NCBI RefSeq assembly: GCF_021088345.1
Contig: NZ_CP088156.1
Coordinates: 3,782,001-3,846,000, forward strand
DNA length: 64,000 nt
Direction: 5' to 3'
Origin: Bradyrhizobium ontarionense
GTDB taxonomy: Bacteria > Pseudomonadota > Alphaproteobacteria > Rhizobiales > Xanthobacteraceae
In this document: in pieces, positions 56,660 through 64,000 of the stretch
Layout: the number at the start of each line of letters is the position of its first letter
Numbering within the stretch: the stretch's first letter is position 1
Made by a program: the position numbers and the translations under genes
The notes under the pieces: generated by a model
What the model was told of the DNA's origin: nothing
The model's input: only the letters and a program-made list of their open reading frames with translations
Databases searched by the model: none

Positions 56660-57535
56660 TCACCCCAGGCTGTGCAGAACCTCTTCGACCACCTTGCGCT
56701 GCCCGGGCGTCAGCGCCGCCTGCGGCGGCACGGGATCGCCGACGTCGTAGCCCTGGATCGACAAACCCGCCTTGATGCAGGCGGCGAGATTGAAACGCGC
56801 GAACGCCTCGTTGACGCGCCATAGCTTCTTCTGCAGCCTGAGCGCATCATCCCAGCAGGACGCCTTGCACAGATTGTAGAGCTCGACGCTCTGCTTCGGG
56901 ATGATGCAGGCGGGCCCGGCCATCCAGCCCTCGCCGCCGATCAGCATCACGGCCGCTGGAATGTGAGACGACGCGGCGAACACCTTGATGGCGTCGCCGC
57001 AGCGGTTGATGATCGACAAGAGCCGCCCGGTGTTGGTGGACGCGTCCTTGATGTAGTTGATGCGTGGATGCTCGGCGAGCCGTGCAATGACGTCGAGCGA
57101 CAAGTCGGAGCGCTGGAACTGCGGATTGGTGTAGATGACGACTGGAATGTCGACAGCGTCGGCAATGGCGCGGAAGTAGGCTTCGATGCCGGCGTCGCTG
57201 ACGGGGAAATAGGCCTCGAGCACCGCGAGGATGCCGTCCGCGCCGCGCTTCTGATAGGCCTTGGCCTGCGCCACCGCGTCGGCAATGGCGGTCGAGGCCA
57301 CGCCGGCGATGACGGGCACGCGCCCCTGTGCGGCATCGATTGTCGTCTCCACCACGGTCATGCGCTGGGCGCGATCGAGATAGGCGAACTCGCCGGTCGA
57401 GCCGAGCGGCGTCAGCCCGTGAATGCCGGCATGGATCAGATCGTCGCACAGCCGGCCCAGCACGCCGGTCCGGATCACGCCATCCGCGCCGATCGGTGAA
57501 GCGAGATAGGGAAAGACACCATGAAAATCAATCAT
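56660..57535 (-). CDS. Dihydrodipicolinate synthase (DapA) family aldolase/lyase
   Basis: About 291 residues of the (beta/alpha)8 DapA/NAL superfamily. GSTGEF (45-50), Tyr135 (VIYTNP) and the Schiff-base Lys163 (NYIKDAST) are present. Members include dihydrodipicolinate synthase, N-acetylneuraminate lyase and various keto-acid lyases. A lone copy away from lysine genes suggests a catabolic lyase rather than DapA itself. The start at 57535 ([10 protein letters not shown]) gives the normal family N-terminus, although the ribosome site is weak. The orphan molybdoenzyme gene lies downstream on the same strand. Confidence 0.87.
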   Translation of the reverse strand: MIDFHGVFPYLASPIGADGVIRTGVLGRLCDDLIHAGIHGLTPLGSTGEFAYLDRAQRMTVVETTIDAAQGRVPVIAGVASTAIADAVAQAKAYQKRGADGILAVLEAYFPVSDAGIEAYFRAIADAVDIPVVIYTNPQFQRSDLSLDVIARLAEHPRINYIKDASTNTGRLLSIINRCGDAIKVFAASSHIPAAVMLIGGEGWMAGPACIIPKQSVELYNLCKASCWDDALRLQKKLWRVNEAFARFNLAACIKAGLSIQGYDVGDPVPPQAALTPGQRKVVEEVLHSLG

Positions 57536-58053
57536 GCGGCCGGTATAGCGGCCGGGCCGCCGCCTCCGCAAGCAGGCGAGCCGACCGCGATAGCCCCGGG
57601 CGTCCCGCCTGCCCCACCATTTCCAGTGGCGAAATGGCTGCCTTTCCCGAGATCGGGAAAAAAGTCCAATCCGCCTCCTCGAGGAGTGCCCGGCTTCTCA
57701 AGGAGAGCGGCGGTCGAGCTGATGTGCCTGATGTCACATGATGTGAACGGTAATGAGCTGCTCCGTTAAATCCCGCTTCAAACTTTTTCGTCACCATGCG
57801 CCCGGGTGATGCGGCTGGAGGCGACCGGACAGCCGCACTCAATCGAGGATTGCGAGCGCCCAAGACGAGGGAAAATGCGCGCAATGGTTCCATGCTCGGC
57901 AGAAATGGCTGCAAGCTCCGCCATTTTCAGTCATTTTTCCGCCGGATTGGGCCATCATCATGCAAGGCGGAAAGAGTTAGTACGAGTGCTCCAGCGTAAA
58001 TTCGCCGTAGGAATTTCGATCGGAGACGAGGGAATTCTGCAGCGAGAGCGACG
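57536..58053. other. Divergent intergenic region with three inverted repeats
   Basis: 518 bases between the leftward DapA-like gene and the rightward DnaJ-like gene. It holds CCATTTC/GAAATGG (57617-57637), TTTCCCGA-GA-TCGGGAAA (57643-57660) and TCACAT-G-ATGTGA (57734-57746). Any of these could be operators for the DapA-like gene. The rest, down to the DnaJ start, shows no gene that I can support. Confidence 0.45.
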
Positions 58054-59115
58054 ATGAAGACGCTTTACGATTTGCTCGGAGCTCTTCCGGACGATGACGC
58101 TGAGGACATCAGGGCCGCCTTCCGCAAGGCTGTCAAAGTGAACCATCCCGACGTCAATCCGGGAGACCCCGACGCCGCGCTGCGATTTCGAGAGATTGTC
58201 CGCGCCAACGACATTCTCGGCGACAAGGAGCAGCGCGCGGCCTACGACCGTCTGCTCGGAGCGGCGCATGACGAGCAGCAGCAGGAGTCCAAGCTCGCCG
58301 TCGTCGCCAAGGTGCACAAGGTCGCATCCGGCGTGATGGCGCTGGCTGGCGCGTCGGCGGTGGCGCTGACGGGCTACCTGCTGTTCACGCACATGTCTGC
58401 AGCCTCCGTCGTGCCGCTGAAGCCGATCGTGGTCTCGACCAACCGGGTCAAGCCTCACGAGGTGCCTGCCAAGCCGATCGAGACGGCTTCCGTCATTCCG
58501 GACGTGGCGACGAGCGGCGATGCAGCCCCGAACGCCGGCAACGAGACGACCGCCAATGCAGCGGGCGCAGAGGCCTCGGCCGAGCAGTTGCCGCTGCGGG
58601 TCAGCAAGGTCGACGCGGTCTATTCCACCGACCAGGATCGTCCGTCCTGCGGACCGTCGGCAGCTGCTCCGTGCAGTTCCGATGTGGCGTTCCCCGGCAA
58701 TACGCCCTCGAACGATGCACGCACGCATCATGACCGCGGCATGGCTTCGTTCCAGAAAGGCGATTTTGCCGCGGCGCTGGCCGATCTCGATGCAGCGATC
58801 CAGCTCGACCCGCGCTACCAGGATGCCTATATCGATCGCGGCATCGTATTCTATCGGATGCGCAAGTTCGACCGCGCCTTTGCCGACGTTGCAGCCGCCA
58901 AGCGGATCGACAAGGCGAACCGGGCCGTGCTGGATGCGATGGCAAAGCGGCAGCCGCTGCGGCCCTTGAAGCTCGAGCCGCCGAAGGCTGAGGTGGCCAA
59001 GGTGGAGATGCCGAAGGCGGATCCGCCAAAAGTGGCGGCGGCGGCTCCGATCTCGCCGCGGATGTCGTCAGCGACGCCGGTCTATGCGACCAGTGACCCC
59101 AGCCGCGCCCCGTGA
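58054..59115 (+). CDS. Membrane-anchored J-domain protein with TPR repeats
   Basis: 353 residues. A J-domain fills residues 1-68 with the HPD motif at 31-33 (KVNHPDVNPGD), which would stimulate a DnaK-type ATPase. One membrane helix follows (about 90-111, GVMALAGASAVALTGYLLF), then a low-complexity linker and a short cysteine pair (SCGPSAAAPC). Two TPR units lie at about 225-292 (RGMASFQKGDFAAALADLDAAIQLDP). The tail is a KAEVAKVEMPKADPPK stretch. Topology places the J-domain in the cytoplasm and the TPRs outside. This is not canonical DnaJ, as there is no Gly/Phe or zinc region. Confidence 0.8.
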   Translation: MKTLYDLLGALPDDDAEDIRAAFRKAVKVNHPDVNPGDPDAALRFREIVRANDILGDKEQRAAYDRLLGAAHDEQQQESKLAVVAKVHKVASGVMALAGASAVALTGYLLFTHMSAASVVPLKPIVVSTNRVKPHEVPAKPIETASVIPDVATSGDAAPNAGNETTANAAGAEASAEQLPLRVSKVDAVYSTDQDRPSCGPSAAAPCSSDVAFPGNTPSNDARTHHDRGMASFQKGDFAAALADLDAAIQLDPRYQDAYIDRGIVFYRMRKFDRAFADVAAAKRIDKANRAVLDAMAKRQPLRPLKLEPPKAEVAKVEMPKADPPKVAAAAPISPRMSSATPVYATSDPSRAP

Positions 59116-59222
59116 GGCATTACGAGGTCTATTGACGAAGATTTAAGGTAATCGCGAACCTCTTCGTCGCGCGAACTGTCTCCACCCATCAACTGTTAGG
59201 AAAGCTGTCCCATGGTGACGCC

Positions 59223-60359
59223 ATGGGACATGGGCTGCTCTCGACATTCATCCATCCGAACCCGGCGATCCGGCGCGAGCTCGTCGATCTCCTCTACACG
59301 TCCCTGCCGCAGGTGATGTCGATCAACGCGGCCGCAATCACCGGATCGGTCACGCTTGCGGTCTTGCATCGCGATCCCGGCTACATCGCGATCGCCTTTG
59401 CGATCATCGTCAACGCGATCGGCCGCGTCGTGAGCCTGCTTCGCTACAAGCAGCATTCCGCACGCCTGTCGGACAGAGACGTGATCCTCTGGGAAAACGT
59501 CTACGCCGCTGGCGCATCGGCCTTCGGCCTCGCGCTGGGTGCCCTGTCGTTCCGCGCGTTTCAGCTCGATGACGCGCCGGGGGCCTGGATCGCCTTTGGC
59601 CTGTCGATGTCCTATTGCGTTGGCATGGTGTCGCGGGCGGCGATCCGCCCCTGGGTCGTGCTCACCACGACCGCCCTGCTGTTCACGCCGACATTGATCG
59701 GCGGCCTGATGCGCCCCGAATTGCCCTATCAGCTCGGCGCCACCATGCTGGTGCTGTTCTGGTTCACGATTCGCGAAGCGTCGCGCCATCTCAGCACCGC
59801 CTTCATCGAACGGCTCGAGGCCAAGCACGCGCTGGCGCGCCGGGCCAGCCACGATTTCCTGACTGGCCTGCCCAACCGCGCCGCCTTTCTCCAGATGCTG
59901 GAGACTGCCCTCGGCCATGTCGCAATCGTCGCCATCGATCTCGACGGCTTCAAGCCGGTCAATGACCGGCACGGTCACCACGCCGGCGATGATCTGCTGC
60001 GCGAGGTCGCCACGCGGCTGTCGCGCTGTGTCGGCAGCGGTGGACTGGCGGCACGATTCGGCGGCGACGAGTTCATGCTGCTGAAGCCGGTGGCCAGCGG
60101 CGCCCAGGGGCGCGACGAGGCGCTGGCGCTGGCGCGCGAAGCCGTTCAGAGCTTGTCGGTGCCGTATCTGCTGTCGGACATTCCGGTCGTGATCGGCGCC
60201 AGTGCCGGCCTGCTCGTGAACGACCAGCCCCTGACGGACGGCGCGGTCGACGCGTTGCTCCGCCGGGTCGACGATGCGCTCTATGCCGCCAAGCGCGCCG
60301 GCGGAGGCCGCTGCAGCTGGGCCGAGTCCGGCGCCGGCGCGTTGCGGCAGGCGGGCTGA
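59223..60359 (+). CDS. Membrane diguanylate cyclase (GGDEF)
   Basis: 378 residues. Five to six membrane helices occupy about residues 25-182 with no recognised sensor motif. A GGDEF domain follows: DFLTGLPNRAAF, AIDLDGFKPVND with metal-binding aspartates, and ARFGGDEF (GGDEF at 280-284), so it should make cyclic di-GMP. The RxxD inhibitory site that often precedes GGDEF is not present. Several ATGs are crowded at the start; 59223 is the one in frame. Confidence 0.88.
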   Translation: MGHGLLSTFIHPNPAIRRELVDLLYTSLPQVMSINAAAITGSVTLAVLHRDPGYIAIAFAIIVNAIGRVVSLLRYKQHSARLSDRDVILWENVYAAGASAFGLALGALSFRAFQLDDAPGAWIAFGLSMSYCVGMVSRAAIRPWVVLTTTALLFTPTLIGGLMRPELPYQLGATMLVLFWFTIREASRHLSTAFIERLEAKHALARRASHDFLTGLPNRAAFLQMLETALGHVAIVAIDLDGFKPVNDRHGHHAGDDLLREVATRLSRCVGSGGLAARFGGDEFMLLKPVASGAQGRDEALALAREAVQSLSVPYLLSDIPVVIGASAGLLVNDQPLTDGAVDALLRRVDDALYAAKRAGGGRCSWAESGAGALRQAG

Positions 60360-60382
60360 GCGCGCGAGCAGCCCTTCAATGC

Positions 60383-61312
60383 TCAGGACACGACGATGCG
60401 GCCAAGCAGCTCGTCGATCTCTCCGGCATCCAACTCTCCCGCGCGTCCGATCAGCACGAGTTGCGCCGTCAGCCCGTCGGCCGGCGGCAATGGCGAGGGC
60501 GCCAGGGTGCCGCGCGTGGCCACCGATTGGAACAGGATCGGCTGCGCGGGATGTTCGGCGAACAGCAGGATGCCCTTGATGCGCAGGGTGTGCGGCGCGA
60601 GCTGGCCGATCACCTGCTGAAAACGCTGCAGCGACAGCGGCGCCTGCGAGGTCCAGGTGATCGTGGCGAACGGCTCCGACGTGGTGGGAAGCTGCCGCGG
60701 CGGCGTTCGCGGTGCGCGCATGTCGCGGCTGAACAACAGGTCCGGCGCGACGACGCCGTGCGCGATCTCGAAGATTGCAGATTGCGGCTTGGTACGGCCG
60801 ACGATGGCACGGACCTCGTCGAGCACAGCACGGTCGAGCAGATCCGACTTCGTCAGCAGCACGAAATCGGCGGCGCGCAGCTGCGACCGCCACAGCGCAT
60901 CCTGCTCCAGATCAGGATCGTCGCGCAGTCGCTGCGGATCGACCAGCGTCACCACCGTCTCCAGCGGCGCCACCTTGAAGATGACCGGGTCCATCAGATT
61001 GCGGATGATTTCGGCGGGATCGGAAATGCCGGACGTCTCGATCGCGATCGCATCCGGCGCCGGATCGCGCTTGATGACGGCGGACAGCGTGCGCAGGAGA
61101 TCGCCCTGCAGCGAGCAGCAGATGCAGCCGTTCTTCAGGCTGATCACCCCCTCCGAGACCGTCCCAAGCAGCTGCGCGTCGATGTCGACCGCGCCGAAAT
61201 CATTGACGACGGCGGCGATGCGCCGGCCGTCCGGATTGGCGAGCAGGTGATTGAGCAAGGTCGTCTTGCCGGCGCCGAGCGAGCCGGCGACCAGCAGGAC
61301 CGGAACGATCAT
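60383..61312 (-). CDS. CobW/COG0523-family GTPase metallochaperone
   Basis: 309 residues. The P-loop is GSLGAGKTT (10-18), the metal-binding CxCC motif is GCICCSL (Cys63, Cys65, Cys66), ETSGISDP follows, and the GTP-specificity motif is LLTKSDLLD. The C-terminal CobW_C-like domain has TLRIKGILLFAEHPAQPILFQSV. The family hands zinc or cobalt to client enzymes. Its ATG overlaps the stop of the metal-dependent amidohydrolase gene upstream (61309-61312), so that enzyme is a plausible client. Confidence 0.9.
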   Translation of the reverse strand: MIVPVLLVAGSLGAGKTTLLNHLLANPDGRRIAAVVNDFGAVDIDAQLLGTVSEGVISLKNGCICCSLQGDLLRTLSAVIKRDPAPDAIAIETSGISDPAEIIRNLMDPVIFKVAPLETVVTLVDPQRLRDDPDLEQDALWRSQLRAADFVLLTKSDLLDRAVLDEVRAIVGRTKPQSAIFEIAHGVVAPDLLFSRDMRAPRTPPRQLPTTSEPFATITWTSQAPLSLQRFQQVIGQLAPHTLRIKGILLFAEHPAQPILFQSVATRGTLAPSPLPPADGLTAQLVLIGRAGELDAGEIDELLGRIVVS

Positions 61313-62802
61313 GACAGCACGGGCCGGCGCACCGCCTGCCCGGGCCGGATGTCGCGCACGAGATTGCCGTCGGCAATGACGGCACGGCCGTTGACCAGAA
61401 GATGCCTGACGCCTTCGGACGGCCGGTTCATGTTGAGGAAGTCGGCGCGGTCGTGCAGGCTCGCCAGATCGAGCACGGCGATGTCGGCATCACAGCCGGC
61501 CTGCAGCCGCCCCTTGCGGCGCATCGCCGGCGTCGATGGTTCCAGAATCCGGGCCGGGATCAAGGTGCACTTGGCGATGCCGTCCATCAGCGGTACGGTC
61601 TTGCGATCGAGCACCCACTCGCGCAGGAACTTGGTGAAGGTTGCCGACGAGCGCGGATGCGACACCGCATCGTCCGGCAGCGGCCAGGCGTCGCCGGTGT
61701 ATTGTGCGCCGTTCGTCAGGATCCAAGGCATCGCATCGGAGGCAATCGCGCCTCCCGGATACAGCACGGAGACGTCGAGCAGCTCGCGATGGCGCTGGTC
61801 GACGGCGACGTCGAGGAAGTGGATCAGCACCAGCGCGCCGGGGTCGCGCTCCTGGCGTTCGAGCAGTTCGTCGCGGCTGCCCAGACGATGGCGCTCGGCC
61901 ACCATCTCGATGGCGTCATAGCCGGTCCCCATGCGCTGGCAGAACGCCGGATCGGCGAAGAATCCGGCGCCGACCACCGTCGAGCCGGTGCCATAGGGAT
62001 AGGCCTCCACCGTGACCTTCAGGCCCTGTGCCTGCGCGGTCTGCACCAGCTCGGCGCAGCGCTCGACATCCTGCAGGCTGGTGCTGTTGAAATGGCAGAT
62101 GTGCATGTGGGCGCCGGTCGAGCCGGCGAGCCCGATCAGCCGCGTATACGCATCGACCGAGCTGCGCGGATCGACGTTCGACATGTAGGCGATGTGGGTA
62201 TAGGTCGGCACGTCGTGCTTCGCAGCCAGGCTGCACAGCTCCGACAGCTCCTTGAGCCCAGTCCCTGGCGCATAGGCATTCGGGAAGGCGATGCCGAGGC
62301 CGCCCTGCTCCAGGCCCTGCCGCACCCGCGCGACGATCTCTGCCGTCTCGGCGGCCGTCGCGACCTCCTCGACCCAGCGCTTGTCGCGCATCGCCTCGCC
62401 CATGCCCGAAATATTGGACGTGGTCTGCTGCATGGTCATGGTCGCGATGCGCGCGAAGGCCCAGCCCGTGGCTGCCCCATAATTCAGCGTTCGGCCGATC
62501 GCGGCCTGCTCGTCATACCAGCGCGCCACCGGCAGCACGCCGACCTCGAGCTCGAGCGTCGTGGTGACGCCGTCGAACGCCTGCATGCGGTCGGCCGGCA
62601 GCGACTGGCCGTGGGCGTGGAGATCGATGAAGCCGGGCACGACGGCAAGGCCCGCCGCATCGACGATGTGATCTGCTGCGCCGGCGACGTCACCAACGGC
62701 GGCGATCGCGCCATCCTTGATCGCGACGTCGGCCGCCGCGTCGAGCTGGGTTTCCGGGTCGAGCACGCGACCGCCGCGAATGATCAGATCGTAATGGGGC
62801 AT
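61309..62802 (-). CDS. Metal-dependent amidohydrolase, D-aminoacylase type
   Basis: 497 residues. The N-terminal beta-sandwich strand pair (LIIRGGRVLDPETQL) leads to the metal-binding HxH motif (GFIDLHAHG, His62 and His64). Further candidates are THIAYMS, HMHICHFNS and the late aspartate in IASDAMPW. The C-terminal GCDADIAVLDL returns to the sandwich. It resembles N-acyl-D-amino-acid deacylase and D-glutamate deacylase relatives. It overlaps the CobW-type gene by four bases. The divergent neighbour is a gamma-glutamyltransferase, suggesting breakdown of glutamyl or acyl amino acids. Confidence 0.86.
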   Translation of the reverse strand: MPHYDLIIRGGRVLDPETQLDAAADVAIKDGAIAAVGDVAGAADHIVDAAGLAVVPGFIDLHAHGQSLPADRMQAFDGVTTTLELEVGVLPVARWYDEQAAIGRTLNYGAATGWAFARIATMTMQQTTSNISGMGEAMRDKRWVEEVATAAETAEIVARVRQGLEQGGLGIAFPNAYAPGTGLKELSELCSLAAKHDVPTYTHIAYMSNVDPRSSVDAYTRLIGLAGSTGAHMHICHFNSTSLQDVERCAELVQTAQAQGLKVTVEAYPYGTGSTVVGAGFFADPAFCQRMGTGYDAIEMVAERHRLGSRDELLERQERDPGALVLIHFLDVAVDQRHRELLDVSVLYPGGAIASDAMPWILTNGAQYTGDAWPLPDDAVSHPRSSATFTKFLREWVLDRKTVPLMDGIAKCTLIPARILEPSTPAMRRKGRLQAGCDADIAVLDLASLHDRADFLNMNRPSEGVRHLLVNGRAVIADGNLVRDIRPGQAVRRPVLS

Positions 62803-63004
62803 GAATTCAACAGGCTCGCTCGTCAGGACACTACGTCACGCCTAACATAGGCCGATAACGATGGGAAATGAGCCCAGCGGGTCCATGCCCTCCGTACAGC
62901 GCATGACGCAGGGCTGCGGCGCCTGCCGCGCGGGTTTTCAGCGTCGCTGCGATCGGTCAGGATCAGCGGGAGCCCCATTTGCATCCTACCTGCCGGAGCC
63001 GTGC

Positions 63005-64000
63005 GTGACCTCTTCTGTCTCTTCGAACCGTGTTGCTCGCTTCACGTGCGAGAAGCAGCCTGCGATCGGCTCGCGCGGCATGGTGGTGACCAACCATCCG
63101 CTCGCATCGAGCGCGGGCACCGAAATGCTGATGCGTGACGGCAATGCAATCGACGCCGCCGTTGCGGCGCTGTTTGCGCTCACCGTGGTCGAACCGATGA
63201 TGGTCGGCATTCTCGGCGGCGGGCTGGCGCACATCCGCCTCGCCGATGGCCGTCACATCGTGCTCGACGGCTTGAGCACCGCGCCGTTGCGTGCCGCGCC
63301 CGGCATGTATGATCCGGTCTCCGACGAGATCGCGCTGGCGCGCGAGACGCGCGGCCGCCGCAACGTCGTGGGCGCACTCGCCGTTGCCGTACCCGGCGCA
63401 CTGAAGGGATGGTGCGCGGCGCTGGCACGTTACGGCCGGCTGCCGCTGGCCGAGGTGATCGCGCCGGCGATCCGGCTCGCCGAGCACGGCTTCATCGCGA
63501 GCCCCTATCTCAATGACTGCGTGCGGCTGGTCGCCCAGGACCTCGCGCGTGATCCGCATCTTTCCGCATTGTTCCTGCCCGGCGGCGAACCGGTGAAGGC
63601 AGGCATGCGCGTCGTCCAGACCGAGTACGCCGCATCGCTGCGGCTGATCGCGGCGCAAGGCCCGGACGCGCTCTACGACGGAGCGCTCGGCGCGGCGCTC
63701 GCCGACTACATGGCAAAGAGCGGCGGCTTGATCGCTGCGGCGGACCTCGCCGCCTACGGCGTGATCGAGCGCGAGCCGGTGCGCGGCACCTATCGCGACC
63801 ACGAGATCATCGGTCCGCCGCCGCCCTCCTCCAGCGGCGTGCACATCGTGCAGATGCTCAATATCCTCGAAGGCTTCGACGTCGGTGCGCTCGGCTTCGG
63901 CTCGGCCGACGGCGCGCACCTGCTTGCGGAAACGCTGAAGGTCGCGTTTGCCGATCGCGCGGTCGCGACCGCCGACCCGGCGTTCGTCGACGTGCCGATC
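63005..64000 (+). CDS. ggt: Gamma-glutamyltransferase, N-terminal part (cut by window edge)
   Basis: 332 codons, open to the last base. The start is a GTG at 63005 with GGAG (62995-62998) six bases upstream. Family landmarks are GMVVTNHPLASSAGTEMLMRDGNAIDAAVAA, GGGLAHIRLADG, VPGALKGWCAALARYGRLPL, PPPPSSSGVHIVQMLNILEGFD and AETLKVAFADRA. The autocatalytic cleavage threonine lies beyond the window. There is no obvious signal peptide, so it may be a cytoplasmic relative. It would transfer or hydrolyse a gamma-glutamyl group. Confidence 0.9.
   Translation, partial: MTSSVSSNRVARFTCEKQPAIGSRGMVVTNHPLASSAGTEMLMRDGNAIDAAVAALFALTVVEPMMVGILGGGLAHIRLADGRHIVLDGLSTAPLRAAPGMYDPVSDEIALARETRGRRNVVGALAVAVPGALKGWCAALARYGRLPLAEVIAPAIRLAEHGFIASPYLNDCVRLVAQDLARDPHLSALFLPGGEPVKAGMRVVQTEYAASLRLIAAQGPDALYDGALGAALADYMAKSGGLIAAADLAAYGVIEREPVRGTYRDHEIIGPPPPSSSGVHIVQMLNILEGFDVGALGFGSADGAHLLAETLKVAFADRAVATADPAFVDVPI

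Noticed and set aside
61402..62850. A 482-codon open frame on + opposite the amidohydrolase
   Set aside because: Composition is that of a reverse shadow, while the minus strand carries the HxH metal motif and family blocks.
62963..63919. A 318-codon minus-strand frame near the right edge
   Set aside because: It is antisense to a clear gamma-glutamyltransferase frame that runs off the window end.

Overview
The window is high-GC, gene-dense alphaproteobacterial chromosome, most likely Bradyrhizobium or a close relative. The evidence is strong GC bias at third codon positions, many family III CoA-transferases and NitT/TauT-type ABC transporters, a YcjX/YcjF pair, and several families of palindromic intergenic repeats of the kind that litter Bradyrhizobium genomes. 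The genus is an inference; no rRNA or tRNA gene was recognised.

Layout. 0-4 kb: the end of an acyl-CoA dehydrogenase, a CoA-transferase, a MaoC-like dehydratase and a benzoylformate-decarboxylase-like ThDP enzyme, all on +. 4.4-8.5 kb: an Ala/Lys-rich secreted protein facing an outer-membrane barrel protein. 8.9-13.8 kb: a divergent SDR/MarR pair with a perfect operator, an IS110-family transposase, repeat elements, a second SDR and a hemolysin III protein. 14-25.4 kb: YcjX-YcjF, a GT39 glycosyltransferase, a membrane/[2Fe-2S]/class III cyclase fusion, a cold-shock protein, a CoA-transferase, a mono-heme exported protein and a one-TM scaffold-like protein.

25.4-30.8 kb is a mosaic accessory patch: a large structured repeat, a truncated gene translationally coupled to a lower-GC secreted protein, a TylF-like methyltransferase with a 15-bp minisatellite, an exported alpha/beta hydrolase with a divergent TetR gene and perfect operator, and a RAYT-transposase scrap. 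30.8-40.8 kb is a catabolic block: FAD monooxygenase, IclR regulator, aromatic-acid MFS permease, an ABC transporter, CoA-transferase plus HMG-CoA lyase, and a GntR-type regulator. Twin near-identical palindromes flank the IclR gene.

41-64 kb: a secreted beta-helix protein; an 835-residue fusion of a trypsin-like protease to an S1/P1-type zinc phosphoesterase (the most unusual gene here); GST with a divergent WYL regulator and operator; TPM/TPM/LemA; a second NitT/TauT ABC transporter beside a TctDE-like two-component system; an orphan molybdenum hydroxylase large subunit; a DapA-like lyase; a DnaJ-TM-TPR protein; a diguanylate cyclase; a CobW-type metallochaperone overlapping a metal-dependent amidohydrolase; and the start of a gamma-glutamyltransferase cut by the window edge.

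Most start codons were chosen by Shine-Dalgarno position and signal-peptide logic, so several genes are shorter than their longest open frame. Function assignments rest on motifs read by eye, with no database search.
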